Assembly (NCBI GenBank): GCA_910585905.1 | Contig: CAJUID010000006.1 | Coordinates: 1 to 64,000 of the forward strand | Reading direction: 5' to 3' | Source of the DNA: an uncultured Lachnospiraceae bacterium | GTDB taxonomy: Bacteria; Bacillota; Clostridia; Lachnospirales; Lachnospiraceae | Length of the DNA: 64,000 bases | Part shown: piece after piece, positions 1 to 7,684 of the stretch | Numbering within the stretch: position 1 is the first letter of the stretch | How the letters are laid out: each line of letters opens with the position of its first letter | Made by a program: the position numbers and the translations under genes | The notes under the pieces: model-generated | The model's input: only the letters and a program-made list of their open reading frames with translations | Databases searched by the model: none | Told to the model about the DNA's origin: nothing

Positions 1-35
1 TGTGTTATGGATAACTGCAGAGTATCTCTTCATAA

Positions 36-55
36 AAAATGGGGAAAGTCAAATG
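36..55. repeat. end of a dispersed palindromic (MITE-like) element
   Basis: A 20-bp stretch, AAAAAATGGGGAAAGTCAAA, recurs exactly near 16640, where it forms one arm of a 112-bp imperfect palindrome. The sequence before it here (from about position 3) also loosely resembles that arm. I read it as the right part of a second copy, possibly cut by the window start. The nim-like gene promoter begins 12 bp further on. Confidence 0.5.
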
Positions 56-66
56 AACTAGACACC

Positions 67-95
67 TTGCCGATTCTTTTTTGTGAGAGTATAAT
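67..95 (+). promoter_or_regulatory. sigma-A-type promoter of the nim-like gene
   Basis: TTGCCG (67-72) and TATAAT (90-95) are separated by exactly 17 bp, followed by a short leader and an AGGAGG ribosome binding site before the ATG at 128. This is a near-consensus housekeeping promoter. Confidence 0.75.
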
Positions 96-127
96 TTATA
101 GCATCAATCAAAAAAGGAGGCAGAATT

Positions 128-631
128 ATGTTTCGGGAAATGCGGAGAAAAAAGCAAGTTTTAACTCAAGAAAAGAATATTGAAATTCTAAACAGGGGGA
201 CTTCTGGGGTTTTGGCGCTTTTAGGGGATGAGGGCTATCCCTATGCTATTCCCATCAGTTATGTGTATAGAAACGAAAAACTATATTTTCACGGGGCAAA
301 GAGCGGCCATAAATTGGATGCCATTAGAGCGTGCAATAAAGCATCCTTTTGTGTGATTGACCAGGATCATGTTGTGCCGCAAAAATACACAACCTTCTTT
401 CGCAGTGTTATTGCTTTCGGTAAAATTCGTATACTGGAAGATGAAAAAGAAATCCTTAGTGCGGCAGAGTCATTGGCTATAAAATATTATCCAGAAAGTA
501 CAAAAGCCAGTAGGCAGAAGGAAATTGAAACGTACTGGGAAGCTTTGTGCATTATGGAATTTTCGATTGAACATATTACTGGAAAAGAGTCTATTGAGTT
601 AAAACCGCAGAATGAAGGCGCTGCAGAGTAA
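128..631 (+). CDS. pyridoxamine 5'-phosphate oxidase-like (Nim-type) flavoprotein
   Basis: A 167-residue protein of the FMN-binding split-barrel superfamily. The N-terminal half carries the Nim-like pattern GVLALLGDEGYPYAIPISYV followed by LYFHGAKSGHKLDAI, in which the conserved HGA..GHK segment lies near the flavin phosphate in this family. Members reduce small molecules, and some inactivate 5-nitroimidazoles; which substrate applies here cannot be told from sequence. The start has an AGGAGG site 6-11 nt upstream and its own promoter. It is a single-gene unit ending in a hairpin at 662 and faces the efflux genes. Confidence 0.8.
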   Translation: MFREMRRKKQVLTQEKNIEILNRGTSGVLALLGDEGYPYAIPISYVYRNEKLYFHGAKSGHKLDAIRACNKASFCVIDQDHVVPQKYTTFFRSVIAFGKIRILEDEKEILSAAESLAIKYYPESTKASRQKEIETYWEALCIMEFSIEHITGKESIELKPQNEGAAE

Positions 632-661
632 TTAAGAAAAAAGGGTTGTTCATAAGTATTT

Positions 662-686
662 AAGGGCAAAACTATCGTTTGCCCTT
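662..686. terminator. hairpin terminator between convergent genes
   Basis: AAGGGCAAA and TTTGCCCTT form a perfect 9-bp stem with a 7-nt loop and a T-rich tail on the plus strand. It lies between the nim-like gene and the convergent permease gene and can serve both. Confidence 0.75.
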
Positions 687-698
687 TTGTCCTGACTT

Positions 699-1988
699 TT
701 ATTCGTATCTGAGTGCTTCGATTGGATCTAGTTTTGCTGCTTTATTTGCCGGGTAATACCCAAAGAACATTCCAATTGCCATAGAAAAACCTACTGCAAG
801 GAGTATTGCCCCAACTGGTACAGCGGCAGAGTATCCGAGAATTGAGGCGGCAACAGCACCCAGAAGAAATCCGGCAAGAATGCCCAGACAGCCTCCCGTT
901 AGGCAAAGAATGACAGATTCAATTATAAACTGCAGCCGGATTGAGCTGTTTTTTGCACCAAGAGCTTTTCTAGTGCCAATTTCCCTTGTGCGCTCCGTTA
1001 TAGAGACCAGCATAATATTCATTACGCCGATTCCGCCTACTAATAGGGAAATTCCCGCAATAAATGCAATAGCGATGGCTACAGTCTGAATCATTTCACT
1101 CATAGATTCTGTCATAGACTCCATGGTGGATGCGGCTATCTCATAATCCTCATTCGCGGCATAATATGGTGCAAAAAATGTTTCTACTTTGTCTGCAAAT
1201 TCAGATACACTATTGATAGAGGAAGCAGTTACGGCGGTAAACTGGGAATAACCGTTGTTGCTGTGTATCATCTCTTTTCCGGTAGACAGAGGGATATATG
1301 CAGTAGTTGTGAGTTCTTGATCGCTGGCGCTGCTAAAATTACTGCTTTCTTCATATTTATAAACACCTACAATATAATATGTTTCATTTATTGTATTGAA
1401 CTTGATGCTGACCGGTTGGCAGAGTGCTGCATGATTGTCGCCATCAAACAGAGTTTCTACCACCTTGTCTGATACAAGAATTACTTTCCTGCTGCCCTCT
1501 AAATCAGACTGCTTAATCTTTCTCCCTGCAAGAAGTGAAATTTTTTTGCCAGTAAAATAACCTTCGTTGATTCCGGTTATAGATAGGTTAGAAGAACTTT
1601 TTCCTGATTCTGCTGTGCCGTTTCCAATGGTTTCACTGAGCGATACTGCCTCAATCTGTTCTGGGTAGGCAGACTGCAGTTTCGCTATCATCTCATCTGT
1701 AATCAGATCCTCTTCATCTGCGGAAACAGTGCGCCCGGAAGTACCAAAACGCATGCCATTATTCCGCACTTCTTCCTCCTCGCCAGACTGTTTAATTCCT
1801 ACTGTAATATTATTTGCGCCCATTTCTTGAAAAGAATCTGAGATGGAGGCTGTCAGGGAGGAACTGACTGTCATAATGGCTATGACAGAGCCAATGCCAA
1901 TAATAATGCCTAACATTGTCAGCAGGGAACGCATTTTATTACAAAATAGTGCCCCAAATGCCAGTTTAATATTTTCCACAATTAGCAT
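699..1988 (-). CDS. MacB-type ABC transporter permease
   Basis: A 429-residue membrane protein of the MacB/FtsX type. An N-terminal membrane segment (about residues 15-40, with MLGIIIGIGSVIAIM) precedes a large extracytoplasmic domain (about 45-295), then three C-terminal membrane segments including GISLLVGGIGVMNIMLVS and the family motif TERTREIGTRKALGA. The ATG overlaps the end of the ATPase gene by 7 nt, so the two are translationally coupled. With the adaptor gene upstream it forms a three-gene MacA/MacB-like exporter for peptides, drugs or lipophilic substrates; the cargo is unknown. Confidence 0.88.
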   Translation of the reverse strand: MLIVENIKLAFGALFCNKMRSLLTMLGIIIGIGSVIAIMTVSSSLTASISDSFQEMGANNITVGIKQSGEEEEVRNNGMRFGTSGRTVSADEEDLITDEMIAKLQSAYPEQIEAVSLSETIGNGTAESGKSSSNLSITGINEGYFTGKKISLLAGRKIKQSDLEGSRKVILVSDKVVETLFDGDNHAALCQPVSIKFNTINETYYIVGVYKYEESSNFSSASDQELTTTAYIPLSTGKEMIHSNNGYSQFTAVTASSINSVSEFADKVETFFAPYYAANEDYEIAASTMESMTESMSEMIQTVAIAIAFIAGISLLVGGIGVMNIMLVSITERTREIGTRKALGAKNSSIRLQFIIESVILCLTGGCLGILAGFLLGAVAASILGYSAAVPVGAILLAVGFSMAIGMFFGYYPANKAAKLDPIEALRYE

Positions 1989-2677
1989 ATCGTTCCTCCT
2001 CTCCGCTCTCCTGCAATTTCACCATCTTTTAAAGTGATAATTCGTTCTGTCTCCTCCGCAAGTTCTTTTGAATGGGTAATTAGTATAACTGTTTTTCCCT
2101 GTTCTTTGTGAAGCCTGTGAAAAATATCCATAATATGGCGTCCGGTTTCGCTATCGAGTGCTCCAGTTGGTTCATCGGCAAGCAGAATAGATGGGTTATT
2201 TGCCATTGCTCTTGCAATGGCCGTCCGTTGCTTTTGTCCACCGGATAATTCATCTGGCTTATGCCCCATCCTCTCTCCCATTTCCACTAGCTCTAAAAGT
2301 TCTTTTGCCCTTGCAGTCCTTTTCTGTTTTGGAATCCCTCCATAAAGCATTGGAAGTTCAACATTGGCAAGTGCACTTGTTCTGGCGATTAGATTGTATG
2401 TCTGAAATACAAAACCAATTTTTTGATTCCTGATCCCAGACAACTCCCTATCTCCTGCACTGCCAATATTACATCCATCCAGATAGTAATTCCCCTCTGT
2501 GGGATGGTCCAGTGCTCCGATAATATTCATCAGGGTTGATTTTCCAGAACCTGATTCCCCTACTATGGAGATAAATTCCCCAGAATCCACCTGCAGGTCA
2601 ATCCCATGCAGGATTTCCAGTTCATTGGGTTTTCCGCAGAAAAAACTTTTTCTAATATTCTGCAGGTTGATAATCAT
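1982..2677 (-). CDS. MacB/LolD-type ABC transporter ATP-binding protein
   Basis: About 231 residues. Walker A is GESGSGKST, the Q-loop lies in VFQTYNLIARTSALANVELP, the signature is LSGGQKQRTAIARA, and Walker B is ILLADEPTGALD followed by the H-loop ILITHS. This is the typical MacB/LolD-subfamily domain that drives extracytoplasmic substrate movement without translocating it through the membrane. I chose the ATG at 2677 because homologues start with MIxLxNIxKSF and a GGA-rich site lies upstream; in-frame starts at 2695 and 2716 remain possible. It sits between adaptor and permease genes. Confidence 0.88.
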   Translation of the reverse strand: MIINLQNIRKSFFCGKPNELEILHGIDLQVDSGEFISIVGESGSGKSTLMNIIGALDHPTEGNYYLDGCNIGSAGDRELSGIRNQKIGFVFQTYNLIARTSALANVELPMLYGGIPKQKRTARAKELLELVEMGERMGHKPDELSGGQKQRTAIARAMANNPSILLADEPTGALDSETGRHIMDIFHRLHKEQGKTVILITHSKELAEETERIITLKDGEIAGERRGGTIC

Positions 2678-2766
2678 TTTTTGCTTTCCTTTCATAGCCG
2701 CCCCATTTCTATTCAATAATTAGTGAAAAACTAAGTTATATTATAATTATATTGTCTCACAGCTCC

Positions 2767-4314
2767 TTAGTTATTTCCCTTTACATTTCCCATATTCTGG
2801 GGAGGATTGCCGTTACGTTCTGGCAGATTCCCGCCCATGCCGCCATGCATTCCGCCGCCAAAGGAAAAGGAGGTATCTTTTTCATCCTTTTCCTCAGTGG
2901 ATGGTACAGTTTCGTCTGTTGGGATTAAGACACGCATCCCTTCCTCTAAATCTTCACTAGAGATTTCCACATAGTAGTCAGTTTCCATACCCGTAGTAAC
3001 AGCAAGTTCTAGATGGTCTGTTGAGATCTTTTTATTATCTTCTTTCGTCTCATCCCAGTCATTGTTTAGATTGCCATTTTGCACATAGATTACTTTTGTA
3101 CCATCTTTATTTGTGTGCACTGCGTCATATGGAACAGCAAATACATTTTTTGTTTCTTCCAAAATAATACTACATTTTGCAGTCATGCCTGGTTTTAACG
3201 CATCATTTTTGCTATTGACTTGAATCTTAATTTCATACCCACTGCTATCGGACGAGGTACCACCAACCGAACTGCTTCCTGTCTGTTGTGACTGGCTGCT
3301 GGCCATTGTCGGGGCTACAAAGGTAATTGTTCCATCTAACTCTTCCTCTCCGGTAGCTTCCGTTAAAATCACTACCTTTTGTCCAGCTTTTACCTTGCCA
3401 ATATCATATTCATCTACGGAGGACACTGCCACGAAAGACGTGAGGTCTTCTATTGCCATAATTGTGCCGCCGGTATAGATAGAGCCTTCCTCAACAGAAA
3501 CGGACGTAACGGTTCCATCCATTGGTGCGGTAACAGAACATGCCTTTAGATTGTTGGCAGCTTCTTCTACCTGGCGTTTAGCATCTTTTATACTCTTCTC
3601 GCCGCTTCGCTGGGTGGTTTCCAAAGCCTCCTTTGCATTATTAATGCTCGATTGGTTTTGCTTATTGGATGTAGATTGGTTCTCAACTGCATTTTCATAA
3701 GCGGTATCTGCCTGCTGCATTGCCTCTTTTGCCTTTGTAAGTTGTTCACTCCATTTTGCCTCTTCATTTGCATCTCTTGCTGTGTCCGATTTTGCCTGTA
3801 ATTGTGTCACAAGCTTTTTTGCTTTTGTTTTTTCTTTCTTTGCCTCGGAAACTTTCTTTGCAAGTTTTGCCTTATCCGCCTCAAAAGTCTCTTCCGCTTC
3901 TAAAACCTTACTATTAGCAGAATCGGCTGACCGCTTTGCTTCATTTCTGGTATCTTCCAGATTTTCTTTTGCCTCCGCCAACGCGTCCCTCAAATCATTC
4001 TCATCAAATGTAATCAGGGGATCTCCTTTTTTAACAGAATCACCAGCCGCGGCAAGCACTTTTTTTACTACAATATTGCTGGCGCCTGCTGCCGTAATGG
4101 TACTGCTTTTGCTGCTTTCTAATGTTCCGGTAGCACTAATCGAATTTGCCAGATCCATTTTGGATAACCGGATGGCATTTGGCTCTGCTCTGCCCTCCGC
4201 AGCACTGTCCGAGGCCATTAGCCGTGGAATCCCTACTGCAGCGGCACCCACCAGCACAAGTATTAAAATAAGGCAGATGAACGTTTTTTTGTGAAGCTTA
4301 ATAAAAGATGTCAT
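2767..4314 (-). CDS. HlyD/MacA-family efflux adaptor (membrane fusion) protein
   Basis: A 515-residue protein with an N-terminal signal anchor (FICLILILVLVGAAAVGI), a biotinyl-lipoyl-like domain (VLAAAGDSVKKGDPLITF), a long lysine- and glutamate-rich coiled coil (about residues 105-240) and a beta-barrel region (SVSVEEGSIYTGGTIMAIED). The tail is rich in glycine and asparagine. A GGAGG site 6-10 nt upstream fixes the start at 4314 rather than the longer in-frame reading to 4404. It is the first gene of the exporter operon and would link the MacB-like pump to the wall exterior. Confidence 0.88.
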   Translation of the reverse strand: MTSFIKLHKKTFICLILILVLVGAAAVGIPRLMASDSAAEGRAEPNAIRLSKMDLANSISATGTLESSKSSTITAAGASNIVVKKVLAAAGDSVKKGDPLITFDENDLRDALAEAKENLEDTRNEAKRSADSANSKVLEAEETFEADKAKLAKKVSEAKKEKTKAKKLVTQLQAKSDTARDANEEAKWSEQLTKAKEAMQQADTAYENAVENQSTSNKQNQSSINNAKEALETTQRSGEKSIKDAKRQVEEAANNLKACSVTAPMDGTVTSVSVEEGSIYTGGTIMAIEDLTSFVAVSSVDEYDIGKVKAGQKVVILTEATGEEELDGTITFVAPTMASSQSQQTGSSSVGGTSSDSSGYEIKIQVNSKNDALKPGMTAKCSIILEETKNVFAVPYDAVHTNKDGTKVIYVQNGNLNNDWDETKEDNKKISTDHLELAVTTGMETDYYVEISSEDLEEGMRVLIPTDETVPSTEEKDEKDTSFSFGGGMHGGMGGNLPERNGNPPQNMGNVKGNN

Positions 4315-4551
4315 ATTTTCCTCCAATCTGAACATTTTGCAAAGACTACTCGCTCGCACAGTCCAGGAATCTACCAGACAGCCCGCATTTTTATGTGCAA
4401 GCATGATATTTGCACTCTGTATCTACAACATACTTAACTCATAATTCTATCTTATTGGAAAATTGTGATTAGATTTTGTATAAAATGTGAAAAAAGATTG
4501 TTTTTGATTTACAAATCCTGCAATAGAAATAATAAAAAATAGAAAATAAGA

Positions 4552-4580
4552 AGGTGCCAAAAATACTAATATTGGCACCT
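4552..4580 (-). terminator. terminator of the alpha-galactosidase operon
   Basis: AGGTGCCAA pairs with TTGGCACCT around an 11-nt loop; on the minus strand the stem is followed by a T-rich run. It lies beyond the dispersed repeat downstream of the alpha-galactosidase gene. Confidence 0.6.
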
Positions 4581-4625
4581 GGGTTAAATTTAAGTAAATT
4601 TTGCCTTTATGTGGTGATTGTCAAC

Positions 4626-4764
4626 AGTCAAATACCCCGCTGCAAGCAACGGGGCATGACTTAGCTTCTTTTTAGCAAGTTCGCCCCAGAGGGGCGGGGT
4701 ATTTGACCCTCGCGGCAGTCGCCAAATGCGAGCAAGCTCGCGCTTGGCTCGTTGCTCCGCGGGA
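4626..4764 (-). repeat. dispersed intergenic repeat, family 1, copy A
   Basis: Read on the minus strand this matches the copies at 17502 and 51073. It has the edge TTTATTCCCGCGGAGCAACG, then GAGCCAAGCGCGAGCTTGCTC, a GGGTCAAATACCCC block, a CTCTGGGGCGAACTTGC block and a terminal hairpin ending GCGGGGTATTTGACTG. An open frame of 67 codons runs through it, but that is a by-product of the repeat. It lies between the terminator and the alpha-galactosidase stop codon. Confidence 0.7.
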
Positions 4765-4813
4765 ATAAAGGTGTATGTTTTTTTGTAGTGCACGAGCGAA
4801 ATCTGTGCTCTTT

Positions 4814-6097
4814 TTAATATATTTTGATTAATTTTGCTCCATGTCCTGGAACCAAAATGGATTCTTTGCCTGTCAAGTCTATTTCTTCACCGCTCCAAAG
4901 TTCTTTTCCTTTTTTGCCATAAATTCCATAGTCCTCCACTCTGTTCCAAGGTACACAAATAGTAGTCTTGTCCTCTTCCAGATTAAATAAGGCAAGATAT
5001 CCTGTATTATCTTCGGTGTCCATAGAGCACCAGACTGCATGTTTGTCATCGCGCTCAATCTGCCTTGCCCCATTTGAGTATTTTAAAAGGCGGAGCACCT
5101 CTGCGTTTGTTAAAAGTGACTTTGTCCAGTCATCCAGTTTGGTAAGTTCGGTACCAATCATCATTGGGGAACGGAAAATGCTCCAGAGTGTTAACATGGT
5201 CACTTGCTCTTCTTTTGTAAACTTGCATTCCCATTCTTCTCCAAAGCCCATTCCAAGCTTTCCAAGCGGCAGCATATCACAGTCTGGGAAACATCCCTCA
5301 CTTACATGGTTCTGCCACAACTCACACCGCCAGAACATTGGCAGGAGATGTTTCCAGCTATCCCAGAAATCATCCGTAATCCGCCACATATTGGCATAGG
5401 TTTCATAATGCCATGCCTCCTCGATTTTTGCTGGTCCTGGAGAAAGGCTGAGCACAATCTCCCGCCCGCACTTTTGGATTGCCTGGTACAACATTTCAAT
5501 TTCTTTTTTCGCTGTTGGCATATCCATACGGCAAATATCGTCACATTTAATAAAATCTACACCCCACTCAGCATAAAGTGACATTAAGGAATCATAATAT
5601 TCCTGCGCCCCTTCTGCATCCGGCCGGATTCCATACATATCTGGATTCCAGTCGCAAATATTTGCTGGGTCAGCAATATCATTTGCAGTGGCATTGGTTC
5701 CAAGGATTTTAGTATGGGCATGGGCTGCCTCTCTTGGAATGCCACGCATAATATGGATGCCAAATTTTAGCCCCAGGCTGTGGACATAATCTGCCAGTGG
5801 CCCAAAGCCTTTTCCATCCTTTGCGGACGGAAATCTCTGCACACATGGAAGAAGCCTGGAATATTCATCCATTTCAACCTTCCAAAATGGAATATACTGA
5901 TACTGTTTTCTTTGGCTGCCAGCATCATACGCGTACCATTCGATATCAACAACGATATATTCCCAGCCAAATTCTTTTAAATTTTCTGCCATATAACGTG
6001 CGTTGGCTTTTACTTGCTCTTCATTTACTGCAGTGTCATAATAGTCATAGCTGTTCCACCCCATCGGCGGGGTAATTGCAAACTTATTTTTATTCAT
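4814..6097 (-). CDS. GH27-family alpha-galactosidase
   Basis: A 427-residue cytoplasmic glycosidase with no signal peptide. The family opening TPPMGWNSYDYYD is at residues 9-21. Asp186 in FIKCDDIC matches the nucleophile position of clan GH-D, and Asp243 in WRITDDFWDSW matches the acid/base, four residues after the conserved Arg. A beta-sandwich tail ends the protein. It should release terminal alpha-linked galactose, although GH27 also holds N-acetylgalactosaminidases and arabinopyranosidases. A GGAGG site supports the ATG at 6097. It lies 29 nt behind a DeoR regulator and is probably co-transcribed with it. Confidence 0.85.
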   Translation of the reverse strand: MNKNKFAITPPMGWNSYDYYDTAVNEEQVKANARYMAENLKEFGWEYIVVDIEWYAYDAGSQRKQYQYIPFWKVEMDEYSRLLPCVQRFPSAKDGKGFGPLADYVHSLGLKFGIHIMRGIPREAAHAHTKILGTNATANDIADPANICDWNPDMYGIRPDAEGAQEYYDSLMSLYAEWGVDFIKCDDICRMDMPTAKKEIEMLYQAIQKCGREIVLSLSPGPAKIEEAWHYETYANMWRITDDFWDSWKHLLPMFWRCELWQNHVSEGCFPDCDMLPLGKLGMGFGEEWECKFTKEEQVTMLTLWSIFRSPMMIGTELTKLDDWTKSLLTNAEVLRLLKYSNGARQIERDDKHAVWCSMDTEDNTGYLALFNLEEDKTTICVPWNRVEDYGIYGKKGKELWSGEEIDLTGKESILVPGHGAKLIKIY

Positions 6098-6126
6098 TTT
6101 TTCCTCCCTGTGCATTTAAACTTGCC

Positions 6127-6876
6127 CTAATCTCTGCTTCCCAGACAAATGTTCCCACATTTTTCGTATCCCTGTGGAATTCGCTCTGTAATAATCTGCA
6201 CATCCTGATACCCTGCAAATGTCACAGAACTTACTTCGTCAAATTTTGTAGAATCTGCCAAAACGTAAACTTGGCTGCACTGCTGCATTGCGGTCTTTTT
6301 AACGAATGCTTCGCCGCTGTCTGGCGTACTGCATCCATGCCGGAGGCTAATGCCGTTTGTCCCAAAGAATCCCATTGTAAAATGATATTCCTGTATGGTA
6401 AGTACCGCCTGGGCGCCCACTACTGCTTCTGTGGTGCCGCGCAGTTCACCGCCCACTAAGAGCACATGGTATCCCGCTATTGCAAGCCTTCGGGCATGTT
6501 CTACTGCATTTGTTACAAATGTAACGCTTTTTTCCATGGGATATTCTAACATATACCCGGTTGTTGTTCCGGCATCTAAGTAAATAAGGCTGTCAGGCTG
6601 AATCAAGGATGCTGCATATCTGGCTATGCACCGTTTTTCCTGTTCGTTTACCTGCAATTTCTGTGGTACAGAAAGTTCAGTAACGGATGGCACTGCATCA
6701 AGTGCAACTGCGCCGCCAAATACTTTGACCAGCTTCCTGTCCCTGTCTAAAGAAGTCAGATCCCTGCGGATCGTTGATTCTGATATTCCCAGTGTATCCT
6801 TAATTTCTGCTACAGTAATGCTTCTTTTTTCCTGTAACATTTCCAGTATAATCTTATGCCTTTTTTCTGTCAACAT
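6127..6876 (-). CDS. DeoR/GlpR-family transcriptional regulator
   Basis: A 249-residue repressor-type protein. The N-terminal winged helix covers about residues 1-60, with the recognition segment ISESTIRRDLTSLDR. The C-terminal sugar-phosphate isomerase-like sensor domain shows YLDAGTTTGYMLEY and LLVGGELRGTTEAVVG. Proteins of this family sense phosphorylated sugars. It is the first gene of a two-gene operon with the alpha-galactosidase and lies just beyond the fructose-type PTS genes, so either or both could be its targets. The ribosome binding site is only a weak GGGAA. Confidence 0.88.
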   Translation of the reverse strand: MLTEKRHKIILEMLQEKRSITVAEIKDTLGISESTIRRDLTSLDRDRKLVKVFGGAVALDAVPSVTELSVPQKLQVNEQEKRCIARYAASLIQPDSLIYLDAGTTTGYMLEYPMEKSVTFVTNAVEHARRLAIAGYHVLLVGGELRGTTEAVVGAQAVLTIQEYHFTMGFFGTNGISLRHGCSTPDSGEAFVKKTAMQQCSQVYVLADSTKFDEVSSVTFAGYQDVQIITERIPQGYEKCGNICLGSRD

Positions 6877-6916
6877 GATTCCGAATTCCCTTTCTGAATG
6901 TCTGAAATTGGCTGTG

Positions 6917-6945
6917 AATACAACGATTAGCCTTGCATGGCAACA
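6917..6945 (-). promoter_or_regulatory. promoter of the DeoR/alpha-galactosidase operon
   Basis: On the minus strand TTGCCA (6945-6940) and TATTCA (6922-6917) are 17 bp apart, about 40 nt before the DeoR start codon. The -10 box is one or two bases from consensus. Confidence 0.55.
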
Positions 6946-7200
6946 AATAGTCTAGTTTTATGTTTTATTTGGATAGAGATTTCTACTTAGCTTCTGCCTA
7001 AATACAAGCAATGAGTTATACCAGCCATTATATATATCGTTCTTTTGTGTGCAGTAGATAATCACCTGTGATTCCCGCGTTATTATTTTTTGTTGGCTGT
7101 TCTATGGGATTGCAGAGTAGATTTTAAGAATTATTATATTAAATGTAGCAATTGGTTACATATGGGATTGTTATGCGTTTAGAAAGTTATAAATACGCAA

Positions 7201-7264
7201 TATTGTCCCTGCTATTTCGGCGCGCCACGATAAGGCTGTGGCAAACGAAATAACAGAGACAATA
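7201..7264. terminator. long stem-loop downstream of the PTS-HPr genes
   Basis: The outer arms TATTGTCCCTGCTATTTCG and CGAAATAACAGAGACAATA pair with two mismatches, and an inner GCCAC/GTGGC stem closes the loop. There is no clean T-run on either strand, so it may be a terminator or a 3'-end stabiliser of the HPr transcript. The rest of the 420-bp gap (6877-7297) shows only the DeoR promoter. Confidence 0.5.
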
Positions 7265-7297
7265 CTTACATGTTATATAACGACTTGTGAGTACCTT

Positions 7298-7555
7298 TTA
7301 TAGGTTTTCTTGGATGAATGCTGTCACTTTTTCATAAGCAGCCTCTTCATCTTCTCCGTCAAATGTTACAACGACTTCGTTATCCTTTTTTACTCCAAGC
7401 CCCATCAGGCCAAAGATTTTCTTGCAGTCACCTGATTTGCCGTCTTTTGACAATGTGATTTTGCATGAAAATTCTTTTGCTGCCTTGACAAGTTCTCCTG
7501 CAGGGCGTGCATGGATTCCCTCTGGATCTGTGATTGTGTAAGTAAATTCTTTCAT
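7298..7555 (-). CDS. HPr-family phosphocarrier protein with Lys at position 46
   Basis: An 85-residue HPr-like protein. The phospho-accepting histidine is His15 in GIHARPA. The region that normally holds the regulatory serine reads GDCKKIFGLMGLGV, placing Lys46 where HPr of Bacillus has Ser46 (KSIMGVMSLGI). It should therefore carry phosphate from enzyme I to EIIA but lacks the usual HPr kinase target, so it may not act as a CcpA cofactor. It is encoded 130 nt after the EIIABC gene and is probably in the same transcript, suggesting a dedicated or auxiliary HPr. Confidence 0.88.
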   Translation of the reverse strand: MKEFTYTITDPEGIHARPAGELVKAAKEFSCKITLSKDGKSGDCKKIFGLMGLGVKKDNEVVVTFDGEDEEAAYEKVTAFIQENL

Positions 7556-7585
7556 GGTAGTGTCCTCCTATTATTTTTTATATGC

Positions 7586-7674
7586 GGGTCAAGCAACATA
7601 CAGTAGTTTGCAGGTTTCGTTAGAAAACCGATTGTCATAAATGACATGTATACTTTGCTAGTTGCTTTTGACCC
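7586..7674 (-). promoter_or_regulatory. intercistronic stem-loop between EIIABC and HPr genes
   Basis: GGGTCAAGCAAC (7586-7597) pairs with GTTGCTTTTGACCC (7661-7674) apart from a two-base bulge, enclosing a smaller palindrome TGTCATAAATGACA. It fills most of the gap between the two genes and may be an attenuator or an RNA-stability element that sets the HPr to EIIABC ratio. Confidence 0.5.
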
Positions 7675-7684
7675 TGGCATTATA

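Noticed and set aside
4590..4793. 67-codon minus-strand frame
   Set aside because: It lies wholly inside family 1 repeat copy A, and similar frames occur in the other copies; no ribosome binding site.
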